Below, piece after piece: positions 12,969-21,597 of a stretch of DNA of 21,667 bases. Positions within the stretch are counted from its first letter, which is position 1. Each line of letters starts with the position of its first letter. The notes under the pieces were generated by a model. The model saw only the letters and a list, made by a program, of their open reading frames with translations, did not search any database and was not told the DNA's origin. The DNA lies in assembly GCA_015064665.1 (NCBI GenBank), contig SVRU01000046.1, positions 1-21,667 of the forward strand, given 5' to 3'. Position numbers and translations under genes: made by a program. The stretch comes from Oscillospiraceae bacterium (GTDB taxonomy: Bacteria; Bacillota_A; Clostridia; Oscillospirales; CAG-272).

Positions 12969-14447
12969 ATGAACTTTAAGAAACCCGAGCAGTGCGGCCT
13001 TTCATCCGCAAATATTGAAAAATTTATTAGAACGTTAGAGGACAGAAAGCTTATCACGCATAACGTATTGATCGCTAAGGGGGATGATATAGTTTTTGAA
13101 AAATATTGGGCTCCTTTTGACGAAAAATTTCTTCACCGTCAGTATTCTGTAACGAAGAGCATAGTTGCTCTTGCTGTCGGCTTTGCGGAGCAGGACGGTC
13201 TTGTTGAGCTTGATGCCCCGATAAGCCGTTATTTTCCCGAGGAGGTAAAGCGCGCGAAATGTGAGCAGATTAAAAATCAGACGGTTCGCGAGATGCTGAC
13301 TATGACAACCTCTCTCGTTGCTCAGCATTGGATGCGTAATAATTGCAAGGACGACAGAGTGCAGTTCTATTTTGAGAATGCAAGTGTTGACAATATCCGT
13401 CCCGCAGGAACGGTGTTTGCTTACGATAGCAGCGGAACCTTTATTCTCTGCGCTATGGTTGAGAGAGTAACCGGAAAGACGTTTATGGAATATATGCGTG
13501 AGAAGTGCTTTGATAAGATCGGTGTCAGCAGAGAGGCTACTTGCCTTACTTGTCCGGGCGGTCATTCTTGGGGCGATTCCGCGCTTCTTTGCACGGCTCG
13601 CGACCTCTATCTTATGGCTAAATTCACTATGAATATGGGTAAGTGGAACGGCGAGCAGCTCCTTAACGAAAATTTCGTAAAGGATGCTACGTCAGCACTT
13701 GTAGATAATGAGAATGACTTTATTTATGAGCATAATACTCTCGGATACGGATATTACATATGGCGCACCTACGATAACTCGTTCTTCTTTAACGGAATGG
13801 GCGGACAGCTTGCAGTTTGCGTTCCCGACAAGGATATTATTCTTATTTATAACGGTGATAACCAGGGTAATAACTTCAATGCGAAGAAGAACGTTATGGA
13901 TGCATTCTTTGACATTATAGTCAGAGCAGATCACAACGTCGAAAACGCAGAGGAAAATCAGGCTTCGCTTGAGGAATTTACAAAGGATCTTAAGCTTGCT
14001 GTTGCTTTTGGCGACCATGATTCACCCTTTGCCGATAAAATCAACGGAAAAACCTTTGTTCTTGAACCTAATCATATGGAGATAAAGTGGCTTCGCTTTA
14101 ACTTTACCGACGGCGTATGCACACTTAATTATGAAAATGCAACGGGAGAAAAGACGGTATACTTCGGAATGAGCAAGAACGTATTTGACAAATTCCCCGA
14201 AGAGGGATACTCCGATCTTGTTGGAGGAAAATACGCGAAGGGCAATTTCTACGACTGTGCGGCGAGCGCTGGTTGGACTCGCGAAAATACTCTCGGAATA
14301 CATGTTCAGGCAATCGATAAATATTTCGGCAGACTCAGCATGAAATTTGTATTCAAGGATGAGAATACGGTAGGCATCAAGATGACGCCTGCGGCAGAGT
14401 GGTTCTTTAACGAGTACGACGGTTATGCGTGCGGTTATGCTAAATAA
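12969..14447 (+). CDS. Serine hydrolase of the beta-lactamase / class C PBP-like superfamily
   Basis: A 492-residue protein with the beta-lactamase fold. The nucleophile motif SxxK is Ser60-Val-Thr-Lys63 (QYSVTKSIVAL), the Tyr motif is YDS (152-154, in the place of YxN), and FFFNGMGGQ (272-280) fits the third motif before the typical line VPDKDIILIYNGD. Intermediate landmarks (RDLYLMAKFTMNMGKWNGEQLL) are usual for class C/EstB/PBP4*-like enzymes. About 180 further residues form a C-terminal domain, perhaps lipocalin-like as in related peptidases. No signal peptide is visible, so it is probably a cytoplasmic esterase, amidase or peptidase rather than a resistance enzyme. Start set by GAGGTG eight bases upstream. 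It is a single-gene unit between its own promoter and a terminator. Confidence 0.88.
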   Translation: MNFKKPEQCGLSSANIEKFIRTLEDRKLITHNVLIAKGDDIVFEKYWAPFDEKFLHRQYSVTKSIVALAVGFAEQDGLVELDAPISRYFPEEVKRAKCEQIKNQTVREMLTMTTSLVAQHWMRNNCKDDRVQFYFENASVDNIRPAGTVFAYDSSGTFILCAMVERVTGKTFMEYMREKCFDKIGVSREATCLTCPGGHSWGDSALLCTARDLYLMAKFTMNMGKWNGEQLLNENFVKDATSALVDNENDFIYEHNTLGYGYYIWRTYDNSFFFNGMGGQLAVCVPDKDIILIYNGDNQGNNFNAKKNVMDAFFDIIVRADHNVENAEENQASLEEFTKDLKLAVAFGDHDSPFADKINGKTFVLEPNHMEIKWLRFNFTDGVCTLNYENATGEKTVYFGMSKNVFDKFPEEGYSDLVGGKYAKGNFYDCAASAGWTRENTLGIHVQAIDKYFGRLSMKFVFKDENTVGIKMTPAAEWFFNEYDGYACGYAK

Positions 14448-14462
14448 TAATCTTTTATAATA

Positions 14463-14516
14463 AAAAATCCCTTGGGGAGTAACCTGCAAATTGCGTTACG
14501 CGCCAAGGGGTTTTTA
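14463..14516. terminator. Bidirectional terminator between convergent genes
   Basis: AAAAATCCCTTGG ... CCAAGGGGTTTTT with an inner GTAAC/GTTAC stem. It lies between the serine hydrolase gene (+) and the end of the glycosidase operon (-) and carries A/T tracts on both sides. Confidence 0.88.
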
Positions 14517-14521
14517 TTTAA

Positions 14522-16453
14522 TTAATTTTGGGGTTTTACTAATCCGAATTTATGGTAGTAATAAACGGGAATTGCGCTCCAACCGTGGCACAGACTTCCT
14601 GCACCGCCAAAATCATCAGCGCCTTTTATGGTTTCCCATGCGCACGTTGCGCCGGCATCTAACATATACGAGTAATTTTGGCGTATTTCGTCAAGTATAA
14701 AGCTTTTATAAGCGTTATCCGTTTTGAATAGCGCGTCGTATGTAAAGCATTTAATACTCAACGATGAGCTGCAAAGCCTACCCGCAACTATTTTTTCGCA
14801 AATAATTTTTGCTTCATCATCGGTAGCGGTGTTCGAAATTATAGCAAGGGAATTTGCCAGCTCGGTAAAGTCTTTTTCACCTCTCTTGAAGGAAAAAAGT
14901 GATTCATCCGCATCGAAAAATGTCTCTCTGACGCTTTCTCTTATAAGGTCGGCTTTTCCATTCATCAAATATGGCTCGTTGATTTCATTTGAAATATTCT
15001 CAAAAGTATCAAGCGCGGTAATATACAGCAGGTTGATGACCGAATCGGCTTCGCCAATGCCGCCGCGGCCGACACTTCCGTCAAGATGCTCCGACCAATC
15101 GTAAAAGTTCCAATGCTCCTTGCCCGAGAAGGCGTATACAAGTCCGTCGGTTATATTTTCGTCAAAGGTTTTAATTATTGCATTGAGCTTGGGATATACC
15201 TCGCGTAAAAAAACAACATCACCCGTATGCCGATAGTATTCCCAAACAGCTCTGAAAAAATGAAGTGAGAAAGAGGGAATAGCTAATATTTTTCCCGTAG
15301 GATAGCAAATGGAAAGCAGATCGTTGAAGCGTCTGTCCATACTTATCAGCTTAAGATTGGAACGCGCATATTCCGCGTTCATATCAGAAAAAGCATAATA
15401 GCCTGAAAGCATCTGGTTTCTTGAATCAAACGCGTAAAGCGCCTGCTCTCGCCACGGACAGTCAACGTAATGCTCCATCATCGATAGCTTGAGCGTATTT
15501 ACACATAGGTCGTATATTCTTTGATCTAGCTGTTTTTCAAGACGAACCACCTTTTCTTTAACGGGATAGTATTGAGGGATTATCCCCGCATATTCAAGCT
15601 TGATAGGCTCTTCAGCCCATATCTCAAGATATCTGCATCCGAAGCGAAGCATATAGTTCGTATATTCGTTTATGCCCTTTTTTGCGGTGTATTCAACGCT
15701 GAATGTGCGGTTGCCGATAATGCGTCTTACATGACCGCCATCAAGATGTTCACCCCAGTCTATACGAATTTTTTGCTCAGTATCCGAGGTGAATTTAAAA
15801 GAAATCAAACCTACGCGTTCTTCGAAAAGGTCGATTAAAAAATATCTTGAATTAATTTCTGCCTCATCTTTAACTCCGTAAATCAAGTTTTTAAGCAAGA
15901 GTTTTTTGTTTTCTCTCGGGTAAAAATCACAGTGCTTCTCAACCGCTACTGCGTTACCGAAACACTCGCCGGTAAAAAAACTGCCGTCTTCTCTTGTGGC
16001 GTCATAATGAAATCCAAAGCCGAGCTGACCCGTTATTATTCCGCATCTGCCGCTTTCATAAGCTTGGCTTTTTCTCGCTCTCGTGCATTCGTTGCTTGAT
16101 AAAATAACACGGTCTTTTTTAAATATTTCGAAAATGACGCCGGCTTTATAATTTTTATATCTTGAGGTGTTTTTTCCAATGTGCCACACAAGCAGGGAAA
16201 TGTAATTTGTACCCGCATTAACAAAATCGGTTATATCTATTTCGTCATAGACTTTGTAGTGCTCGAAATCTCCGTATTGATTACTTGCGGCATATTTTCC
16301 GTTTATAAAAATGGTATAATCTCCGTCGCAGGAAATCCGTAAGAGTGTGTTTTGAGTATCTGTCAAATCAAAATTTTGAAAAAACTCTCCGTATTCATCG
16401 GGTTGCTCGGTTTCGGATATCCATATCCATTTTGATTTTTCAAAAGCGTTCAT
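14522..16453 (-). CDS. GH78-like alpha-L-rhamnosidase family protein
   Basis: A 643-residue protein with the layout of bacterial alpha-L-rhamnosidases. Near the N-terminus a jelly-roll segment carries the family's SCDGDYTIFINGKYA (about 41-55), and around 225-290 lie beta-rich strands (IRIDWGEHLDGG, FGCRYLEIW). The (alpha/alpha)6 barrel begins near 320 with MMEHYVDCPWREQALYAFD (325-343), matching the GH78 hallmark DCPxR(D/E); acids in WSEHLDGS (453-460) and GIGEADS (465-471) are candidates for catalysis. Start is taken at 16453, with GAGGAGAAGG upstream, rather than an in-frame start 51 bases earlier. Its ATG overlaps the stop of the GH106-like gene as ATGA, so the two are translationally coupled. 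No signal peptide: it probably acts on imported rhamnosides or related glycosides. Confidence 0.85.
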   Translation of the reverse strand: MNAFEKSKWIWISETEQPDEYGEFFQNFDLTDTQNTLLRISCDGDYTIFINGKYAASNQYGDFEHYKVYDEIDITDFVNAGTNYISLLVWHIGKNTSRYKNYKAGVIFEIFKKDRVILSSNECTRARKSQAYESGRCGIITGQLGFGFHYDATREDGSFFTGECFGNAVAVEKHCDFYPRENKKLLLKNLIYGVKDEAEINSRYFLIDLFEERVGLISFKFTSDTEQKIRIDWGEHLDGGHVRRIIGNRTFSVEYTAKKGINEYTNYMLRFGCRYLEIWAEEPIKLEYAGIIPQYYPVKEKVVRLEKQLDQRIYDLCVNTLKLSMMEHYVDCPWREQALYAFDSRNQMLSGYYAFSDMNAEYARSNLKLISMDRRFNDLLSICYPTGKILAIPSFSLHFFRAVWEYYRHTGDVVFLREVYPKLNAIIKTFDENITDGLVYAFSGKEHWNFYDWSEHLDGSVGRGGIGEADSVINLLYITALDTFENISNEINEPYLMNGKADLIRESVRETFFDADESLFSFKRGEKDFTELANSLAIISNTATDDEAKIICEKIVAGRLCSSSLSIKCFTYDALFKTDNAYKSFILDEIRQNYSYMLDAGATCAWETIKGADDFGGAGSLCHGWSAIPVYYYHKFGLVKPQN

Positions 16454-18822
16454 AAACCTTCTCCTCTTACGGCTATCGTTACCGGACCGAAAAGTCCGCC
16501 ACATTCTTTTTTGGCTTCAAGTATTTTCATTTTTTCATGGTACGGACCAACGTCTCTTTTGTCGTTTTTATCAAAATAATCGGTTCGTGCGCACTCGTTT
16601 GCGGCGGTATTTGCAATAATGATTTTTAATTTTTTTGCAGTACCGTCACTTGTAAATTTAAGCTTGTAGGGCGGCATTGTTTTTTCACCGATAAGCTCTT
16701 CGCCAAGATAAACGAGAGCCGTAGAAGACACTTTTCCGAGATCGAGAATATACTCTCCTTTTTCAAGCGCGGCAAGGTCTGAAGTGTAGGTCACCTCACC
16801 CGAAAAGTCCCTATCCCAAGCATAAAGTCCGCGCTCTATTTCACCGCTGTCAAAGTATTCATTAACCGTGCCAAGCTCCGTGTCGATTCTGAGCCTTCTC
16901 GACACGAAGGATGAAAAATCGGTCAACGTTAAAATATATTCTTCTTTTTCGGGTGTTATAGCTTCGATTGCTCTGTCACTCAATAGAATAAAAAGTCCAT
17001 CGCCTCGCAGAAGATTAAGGTCTATATTAATAAACCCGTCGGCTCCGCTATAGTCGGTTTTATATATTTCTCCGTCGTAAAGATTAATAATATACGGTGT
17101 CTTATCGGTTTTTATTCTTATTTTTTCGGTCACGGGTTCAGAGGCTGAGTTGACGATAAAGTATCCCTCGTCACCGGTTTCAAAAATCATTTTTCTCGAC
17201 AAAATAGATTTGTTTTCACGCTCAATACAAGGTAATACCTCTGCCTTCAGCGAAAAAAAAGCCTTTTTTACTTCCTCTTTTTCAAGCTCGCAGTACGGGA
17301 TGAAAATATTTTCATACCTTATGCCGTTATAAACTAGAGTGTTGCTGATTTTTTCTGCCGAAATGACGATCTCCTCGTCAATAATATCAAAGCTGACGCC
17401 TTTGGCTTCAAGCTCTTCGCCAAGACGGGTAAAGCTTTCTATGGCTTTTTTGCCAATCTCGCCGCCCGCCGCAATAGTACGCGCAGGGAAGTAAAGCGCA
17501 GAGTCGATATCGGCGCGGCTGTTTTGAAGAATGTATGAAAGTCTTGCGGTGTACTCGTTTATTTCAGAAAGCCTGTCCATGCTCGGATTTTCCTTTACGA
17601 AATTCGGACGGTATTGATGAAGCATGGGGGTTTTTCTGTCGTAAGACATAACCATAAAGTTGAAAAGGCTGATGCCTCTTACCGCCTGTACGTTAACAAC
17701 GAAGCGCATAAGCTCCTGATCAACGTGCGCTCCGTAAACCGCAAGGCTTTCGCTTACAGCCGCCGAGTGACCGAGCTGTCTTGCCGCAGATGAGGCAAAT
17801 CGCGGAAAGAATATCATTCCTTCAAAAGTATTGTCAAGGTTAGGGTAATAAAGCTGATTCCATATAACGTCAACCCCCGGTACGTCAAATGCCCGCAGAG
17901 CTTTCATCGAATTTCCGTATCTGTTAATAACTATTCCGTCAGCTCTGTGGTCGTTGTCGATATGTCCTGTCGAAAGCATGCCGTTTTCATTCAGCCATTT
18001 TTTCATCGGGATAAAATAGTTTTCGCGCACAAGGTCGCCGCAAAGCATTATGTAGTCACTTTTGGCTTTATATTGAACATCGGATTTTGGTTCCGCATCA
18101 CCCGTTATGAAGGGCAGATAATCGTATATTTCATAGCCGTATTTCTTGTAAAATAAATTATCAAGTCCGACGGTCCAGGTGCCCATAAATGCTTCGTCGT
18201 CAAACATCAGTGTGATTTTTGAGCCTAAAACAGAGCCGAAGCGGTGTTTGAATTTTTCGTGGGTGGAATCTATAAAGCGTTTGCAATTTTCAAGAGAAGC
18301 ATTATCGGTCTGAATATCTGTGAGCGGATTGTCTGCGGCATAGTATTCGGTAACCGAGGTGCTAAAATCAAATCTTTCGCCCGGCATTATTCTTTTTCCC
18401 GCAGCAAAGGCGGAAAGTGCATCGGGGCTTTCCGTGTATTCCTCGCTTGCACCAAGAATAAATTCTCTTTTTAAAATGGATTTCATTGCAAGCTCGGGGT
18501 GCTTTTTGCGTACTTGTCCGCATGCCATTCCGGAGGGAAAGCCCCCTTCGTTATAGAGCCAGGTGTACATGTCTTTTTCTTCGGCAAGCTCGTAAGCGTA
18601 ATAAACCAAGTCGAGATATTCATCCGAGAGATACTCGGGAGAAAGATGGGTTCTTCGTTTGTTAGGACGGAAATTTTTCGGTTCACCAAGCACGTAAAAG
18701 GCGCGTATTCCTGAGTTGTACATCTCGTCAATCCGTTCCTTTATTCCTTCTCGCGTTATGGTTGTGTTCCAAAGCCAGGTATATGCAGGATGAAAATTTG
18801 AACCAATATTCTTAAAATTCAT
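16450..18822 (-). CDS. GH106-like glycosyl hydrolase
   Basis: A 790-residue cytoplasmic protein resembling family 106 alpha-L-rhamnosidases and relatives. Landmarks are HPAYTWLWNTTIT (11-23), the substrate-loop motif LYNEGGFPSGMACG (89-102), a conserved acidic pair in MFDDEAFMGTWT (206-217) followed by the typical KKYGYEIYDYLPF, and GHIDND (286-291). The C-terminal 200 residues are beta-rich (YTLKF-like jelly roll near 740). Catalytic residues cannot be assigned with certainty without alignment, and a related but unclassified family is possible. It begins 4 bases after the stop of the amidohydrolase gene and ends in a 4-base overlap with the GH78-like gene, so it is the middle gene of a coupled operon. 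Two different rhamnosidase-type folds side by side suggest stepwise trimming of one glycan or glycoconjugate. Confidence 0.72.
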   Translation of the reverse strand: MNFKNIGSNFHPAYTWLWNTTITREGIKERIDEMYNSGIRAFYVLGEPKNFRPNKRRTHLSPEYLSDEYLDLVYYAYELAEEKDMYTWLYNEGGFPSGMACGQVRKKHPELAMKSILKREFILGASEEYTESPDALSAFAAGKRIMPGERFDFSTSVTEYYAADNPLTDIQTDNASLENCKRFIDSTHEKFKHRFGSVLGSKITLMFDDEAFMGTWTVGLDNLFYKKYGYEIYDYLPFITGDAEPKSDVQYKAKSDYIMLCGDLVRENYFIPMKKWLNENGMLSTGHIDNDHRADGIVINRYGNSMKALRAFDVPGVDVIWNQLYYPNLDNTFEGMIFFPRFASSAARQLGHSAAVSESLAVYGAHVDQELMRFVVNVQAVRGISLFNFMVMSYDRKTPMLHQYRPNFVKENPSMDRLSEINEYTARLSYILQNSRADIDSALYFPARTIAAGGEIGKKAIESFTRLGEELEAKGVSFDIIDEEIVISAEKISNTLVYNGIRYENIFIPYCELEKEEVKKAFFSLKAEVLPCIERENKSILSRKMIFETGDEGYFIVNSASEPVTEKIRIKTDKTPYIINLYDGEIYKTDYSGADGFINIDLNLLRGDGLFILLSDRAIEAITPEKEEYILTLTDFSSFVSRRLRIDTELGTVNEYFDSGEIERGLYAWDRDFSGEVTYTSDLAALEKGEYILDLGKVSSTALVYLGEELIGEKTMPPYKLKFTSDGTAKKLKIIIANTAANECARTDYFDKNDKRDVGPYHEKMKILEAKKECGGLFGPVTIAVRGEGL

Positions 18823-18826
18823 TTAT

Positions 18827-20344
18827 TTAGTAAACTCCGTTTTCATTTCTTAAAAGAACTCTGCCCGTTTTTTTATCGTTGTATTCCGAATTTTCAACAA
18901 CTACATCGCCGCCGATTATAACAAAGTTAAGTCCCTCGGCTTTTGCGTGCGGATTTATGTAATCAGCCTTATCAGAAAGCTTTTCGTAGTCGAAAATACA
19001 TAAGTCAGCGTCATAACCCTCTTTAATTTCACCCTTGTTTTTGAGGTTATACACGTAGGCGGGAAGAGAGGTCATTTTTCTTATCATCTCAGGGAGAGCG
19101 ACCGAGTCAAGCTCTCTTACGAATCGTCTGATAGCCTTAGGGAAGGATGCGCGAAGGCGAGGATGATACGGCGCATCCGAAAGAACAACTCCGGAATCTG
19201 TGCATATCATAGCTCTTGGATGCTTTATAACCGTTTCTACGTCCTCCTCGCACATAGAGAAGAAGCATGCACTGCAGGAGTTATTCGAGAGTATAATCAG
19301 ATCAAGCGCCGCGTCAATGTCGCGTACGTTCATCATTTTTGATATCTCACACACGTATTTTCCGTTATATTCGGGATGATTTCTGCAGCTTGTTACAAGG
19401 CACCAGTCGATGTGCTTTATGTCGGCTTTGCCTTTGTTTGCCTCGATGATTTTTCGTCTGATTTCTGGATTTTTGAGATTTTCGACCGCCATATTATTAG
19501 CTTGATATTCCTTTGGAACAAAGCGCGCCGTCATGCTTGTTGAGGATGCGGTATAGGGATAAACGTCGCAGTAGACGTCAAAGCCTTCTCGGTTTATATC
19601 GTCTATCATACCGAGCGTCGTTTTTACTTTACCGTGGTTATGCTTGAAGCAGCTCTTGTGATGAGAGATTACACCTCTTGCACCCGATGCGCGAACGATA
19701 GACAAAAATTCCTCGGCAGCCTCAATTAATGTGTCGCTCTCGTTTCTCATATGAGAGGCAAGTATGCCGCCTTCCTCGGCGCATACCTTTGAAAGCTCAA
19801 CAAGCTCATCTGCTTTTGCGAAAATACCGGGATTGTATATAAGTCCTGTTGACATACCAACGGCGCCCGCTCTTATCGACTCACGCAGAATTTTCTTCAT
19901 ACTTTCAAGCTCGTCGACTGTCGGCTCTCTGTTTTCTGCTCCCATTACAGTCTTGCGTATCGTTCCGTGGCCTACGAAGGTTGCAAGATTTGATCCAAGT
20001 GCTAAATCTTTTGTAATCTCTTTAAGATTTTTAGGCTCGGCAAGCTTGTCGTTTTTGTTTGCAAGCAACGACGAACCGCATTGACCGCCAATAGAAGTGG
20101 TTATACCTTGTTCGCACTTTTCACGCATTTCGGGTGCTCTGAAAAGTGCATTGTCAGAGTGACTGTGTGAATCAATAAATCCCGGCGTGACCGTAAGTCC
20201 GCCCGCATCGATAACCTTATCTGCGTTTTCGTCTATATTGCCTATTTTAATTATTTTCCCGTTCTTTATTCCGATATCGGCAACAAAGCCTTCAGCTCCC
20301 GTGCCGTCTATAACGATTCCGCTTTTTATAATTATGTCAAGCAT
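18827..20344 (-). CDS. N-acyl-D-amino-acid deacylase (D-aminoacylase) family amidohydrolase
   Basis: A 505-residue metal-dependent amidohydrolase of the D-aminoacylase type, which removes acyl groups from N-acyl-D-amino acids (or related amides and ureides). The metal-site motif is GFIDSHSHSD with His60 and His62; GGQCGSS places the zinc-ligand cysteine at Cys89, as in D-aminoacylase; SHMRNE (His198), ISHHK (His228/229) and CTDSG (Asp383) supply the other expected ligands. The N-terminal (DIIIKSGIVIDGTG) and C-terminal (KEGYDADLCIFD) beta strands are also typical. Start set by GAGGGG before the ATG. First gene of the operon, downstream of a consensus promoter. The link with two rhamnosidase-like enzymes suggests a substrate carrying both a deoxysugar and an N-acyl amino acid, but this is inference; dipeptidase or other hydrolase activity is possible. 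Confidence 0.88.
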   Translation of the reverse strand: MLDIIIKSGIVIDGTGAEGFVADIGIKNGKIIKIGNIDENADKVIDAGGLTVTPGFIDSHSHSDNALFRAPEMREKCEQGITTSIGGQCGSSLLANKNDKLAEPKNLKEITKDLALGSNLATFVGHGTIRKTVMGAENREPTVDELESMKKILRESIRAGAVGMSTGLIYNPGIFAKADELVELSKVCAEEGGILASHMRNESDTLIEAAEEFLSIVRASGARGVISHHKSCFKHNHGKVKTTLGMIDDINREGFDVYCDVYPYTASSTSMTARFVPKEYQANNMAVENLKNPEIRRKIIEANKGKADIKHIDWCLVTSCRNHPEYNGKYVCEISKMMNVRDIDAALDLIILSNNSCSACFFSMCEEDVETVIKHPRAMICTDSGVVLSDAPYHPRLRASFPKAIRRFVRELDSVALPEMIRKMTSLPAYVYNLKNKGEIKEGYDADLCIFDYEKLSDKADYINPHAKAEGLNFVIIGGDVVVENSEYNDKKTGRVLLRNENGVY

Positions 20345-20373
20345 CTTTATATCCCCTCTTTTTTTACACTATA

Positions 20374-20402
20374 ATTATAAACTATGCAAAGAATTAAGTC
20401 AA
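20374..20402 (-). promoter_or_regulatory. Promoter of the amidohydrolase-GH106-GH78 operon
   Basis: Minus strand: TTGACT (20402-20397), 17-bp spacer, TATAAT (20379-20374). It shares a 167-bp divergent intergenic region with the cysteine-synthase-like gene; I see no shared operator palindrome there. Confidence 0.85.
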
Positions 20403-20453
20403 TAAAAAAGAAAAAATAAACGTCGTTTTTGAGTGGCGTTTTCAATATACTTA

Positions 20454-20482
20454 TTGACAAACATTCGCCCGTATGGTATAAT
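20454..20482 (+). promoter_or_regulatory. Promoter of the cysteine-synthase-family gene
   Basis: TTGACA (20454-20459), 17-bp spacer, TATAAT (20477-20482), about 30 bases before the ATG. No T-box or S-box leader fits in the short leader. Confidence 0.88.
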
Positions 20483-20511
20483 TCATAAGACAATTTATAC
20501 TTGGAAGAGAA

Positions 20512-21444
20512 ATGATAATGATTTGTAATACGATACTTGACGCAATGGGCAACACGCCCATAATACGTCTTAACCATATGACGTCGGCGGATGATGCCGA
20601 AATACTTGTGAAATTTGAGGGACTCAATGTTGGCGGCTCTATAAAAACCAGAACTGCCTACAATATGATAGTTGATGCCGAGCGCCGCGGACTTTTGAAT
20701 TCTGATACCGTTATCGTCGAGCCGACGAGCGGAAATCAGGGAATAGGTCTTGCGCTTGTCGGAGCTGTCAAGGGCTACAAGGTTAAAATAATTATGCCCG
20801 ACTCGGTCAGCGAGGAGCGCCGCAAGCTTGTAAATCAGTATGGAGCAGAGGTTATTCTTGTTCATGATAACGGAAATATAGGGCTTTGTATTGAGGAATG
20901 TCTCAACCTCGCGCTGAAGATGCGCGACGAGAATCCAAAGGTTTTCGTTCCTCAGCAGTTTGAAAATCCCGCTAACCCTGAAATTCAGAGAAGCGCAACA
21001 GGCGTCGAAATACTTGAGCAGGTCGGCAAGGAAATACACGGATTTTGCTCGGGTATAGGCACCGGCGGAACGATCACGGGAATCGGAGAAACGCTAAAAG
21101 CAAAGAATCCAGATATGACCATATGGGCGGTAGAGCCTGAGCATGCGGCGATTCTCTCTGGCGGCTCGATCGGCACGCACGTCCAAATGGGAATAGGCGA
21201 CGGTCTGATACCGCCGATACTCAATTGCAATATCTATGATGACGTGTGTATAATAACCGATGAGGAAGCGTTGCAAACCTCAAAGGACCTCGCTAGAAAA
21301 GAGGGTATTCTTTGCGGTATAAGCAGCGGAACGAACGTAGCAGCGGCATTAAAGCTTGCTAAAAAACTCGGCAAGGGCAAAACAGTTGTAACAGTTCTTC
21401 CAGATACTGCGGAAAGATATTTTTCAACTCCGCTCTTTGAATAA
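20512..21444 (+). CDS. Cysteine synthase family PLP-dependent enzyme (variant)
   Basis: A 310-residue fold-type II PLP enzyme similar to O-acetylserine sulfhydrylase. Lys45 in NVGGSIKTRTA is the expected Schiff-base lysine; PTSGNQG (71-77) is the substrate-binding loop, GIGTGGT (181-187) the phosphate-binding loop, and SSGT (271-274) carries the pyridine-contact serine. The ending LPDTAERYFST is typical. Two positions differ from cysteine synthase: the lysine motif reads SIKTR where SVKDR is usual, and the loop is SGNQG rather than SGNTG. A related beta-replacement or beta-elimination reaction, rather than cysteine synthesis itself, is therefore possible. Start at 20512 with GGAAGAG just upstream; a second ATG two codons later is an alternative. 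Single gene; no cysE or transport neighbour is visible. Confidence 0.88.
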   Translation: MIMICNTILDAMGNTPIIRLNHMTSADDAEILVKFEGLNVGGSIKTRTAYNMIVDAERRGLLNSDTVIVEPTSGNQGIGLALVGAVKGYKVKIIMPDSVSEERRKLVNQYGAEVILVHDNGNIGLCIEECLNLALKMRDENPKVFVPQQFENPANPEIQRSATGVEILEQVGKEIHGFCSGIGTGGTITGIGETLKAKNPDMTIWAVEPEHAAILSGGSIGTHVQMGIGDGLIPPILNCNIYDDVCIITDEEALQTSKDLARKEGILCGISSGTNVAAALKLAKKLGKGKTVVTVLPDTAERYFSTPLFE

Positions 21445-21450
21445 TTAAAA

Positions 21451-21486
21451 CTCCCTCATGCGCTTTTTTGACGGTGTGTGAGGGAG
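21451..21486 (+). terminator. Hairpin after the cysteine-synthase-family gene
   Basis: Arms CTCCCTCA (21451-21458) and TGAGGGAG (21479-21486) with a 20-base loop. A good U-tract is missing after it, so its strength as a terminator is uncertain. Confidence 0.55.
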
Positions 21487-21554
21487 AATTTCGTACAGAG
21501 CAAATAACAAAAAACAAAAAAATAAATATTCAAGCTTTATTTTTCTAAAACATC

Positions 21555-21583
21555 TTGACAAATGAACAAAAGTTTAGTATAAT
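21555..21583 (+). promoter_or_regulatory. Promoter of tRNA-Trp
   Basis: TTGACA (21555-21560), 17-bp spacer, TATAAT (21578-21583), 14 bases before the tRNA. Confidence 0.9.
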
Positions 21584-21597
21584 ATAATGCGTTGTGT

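Noticed and set aside
13035..13565. A 176-codon minus-strand frame inside the serine hydrolase gene
   Set aside because: It is opposite conserved SxxK-fold coding sequence and has no start signal or domain.
12969..14447. An antibiotic-resistance beta-lactamase
   Set aside because: There is no signal peptide, the second motif is YDS and the protein is much longer than a class C beta-lactamase; a general serine hydrolase fits better.
20403..20453. A shared operator between the divergent amidohydrolase and cysteine-synthase-like genes
   Set aside because: No inverted or matched repeat is visible between the two promoters.
20347..21039. A 230-codon minus-strand frame opposite the cysteine-synthase-family gene
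   Set aside because: Its composition is that of an antisense shadow, it has no recognisable domain, and it covers the promoters of both divergent genes.
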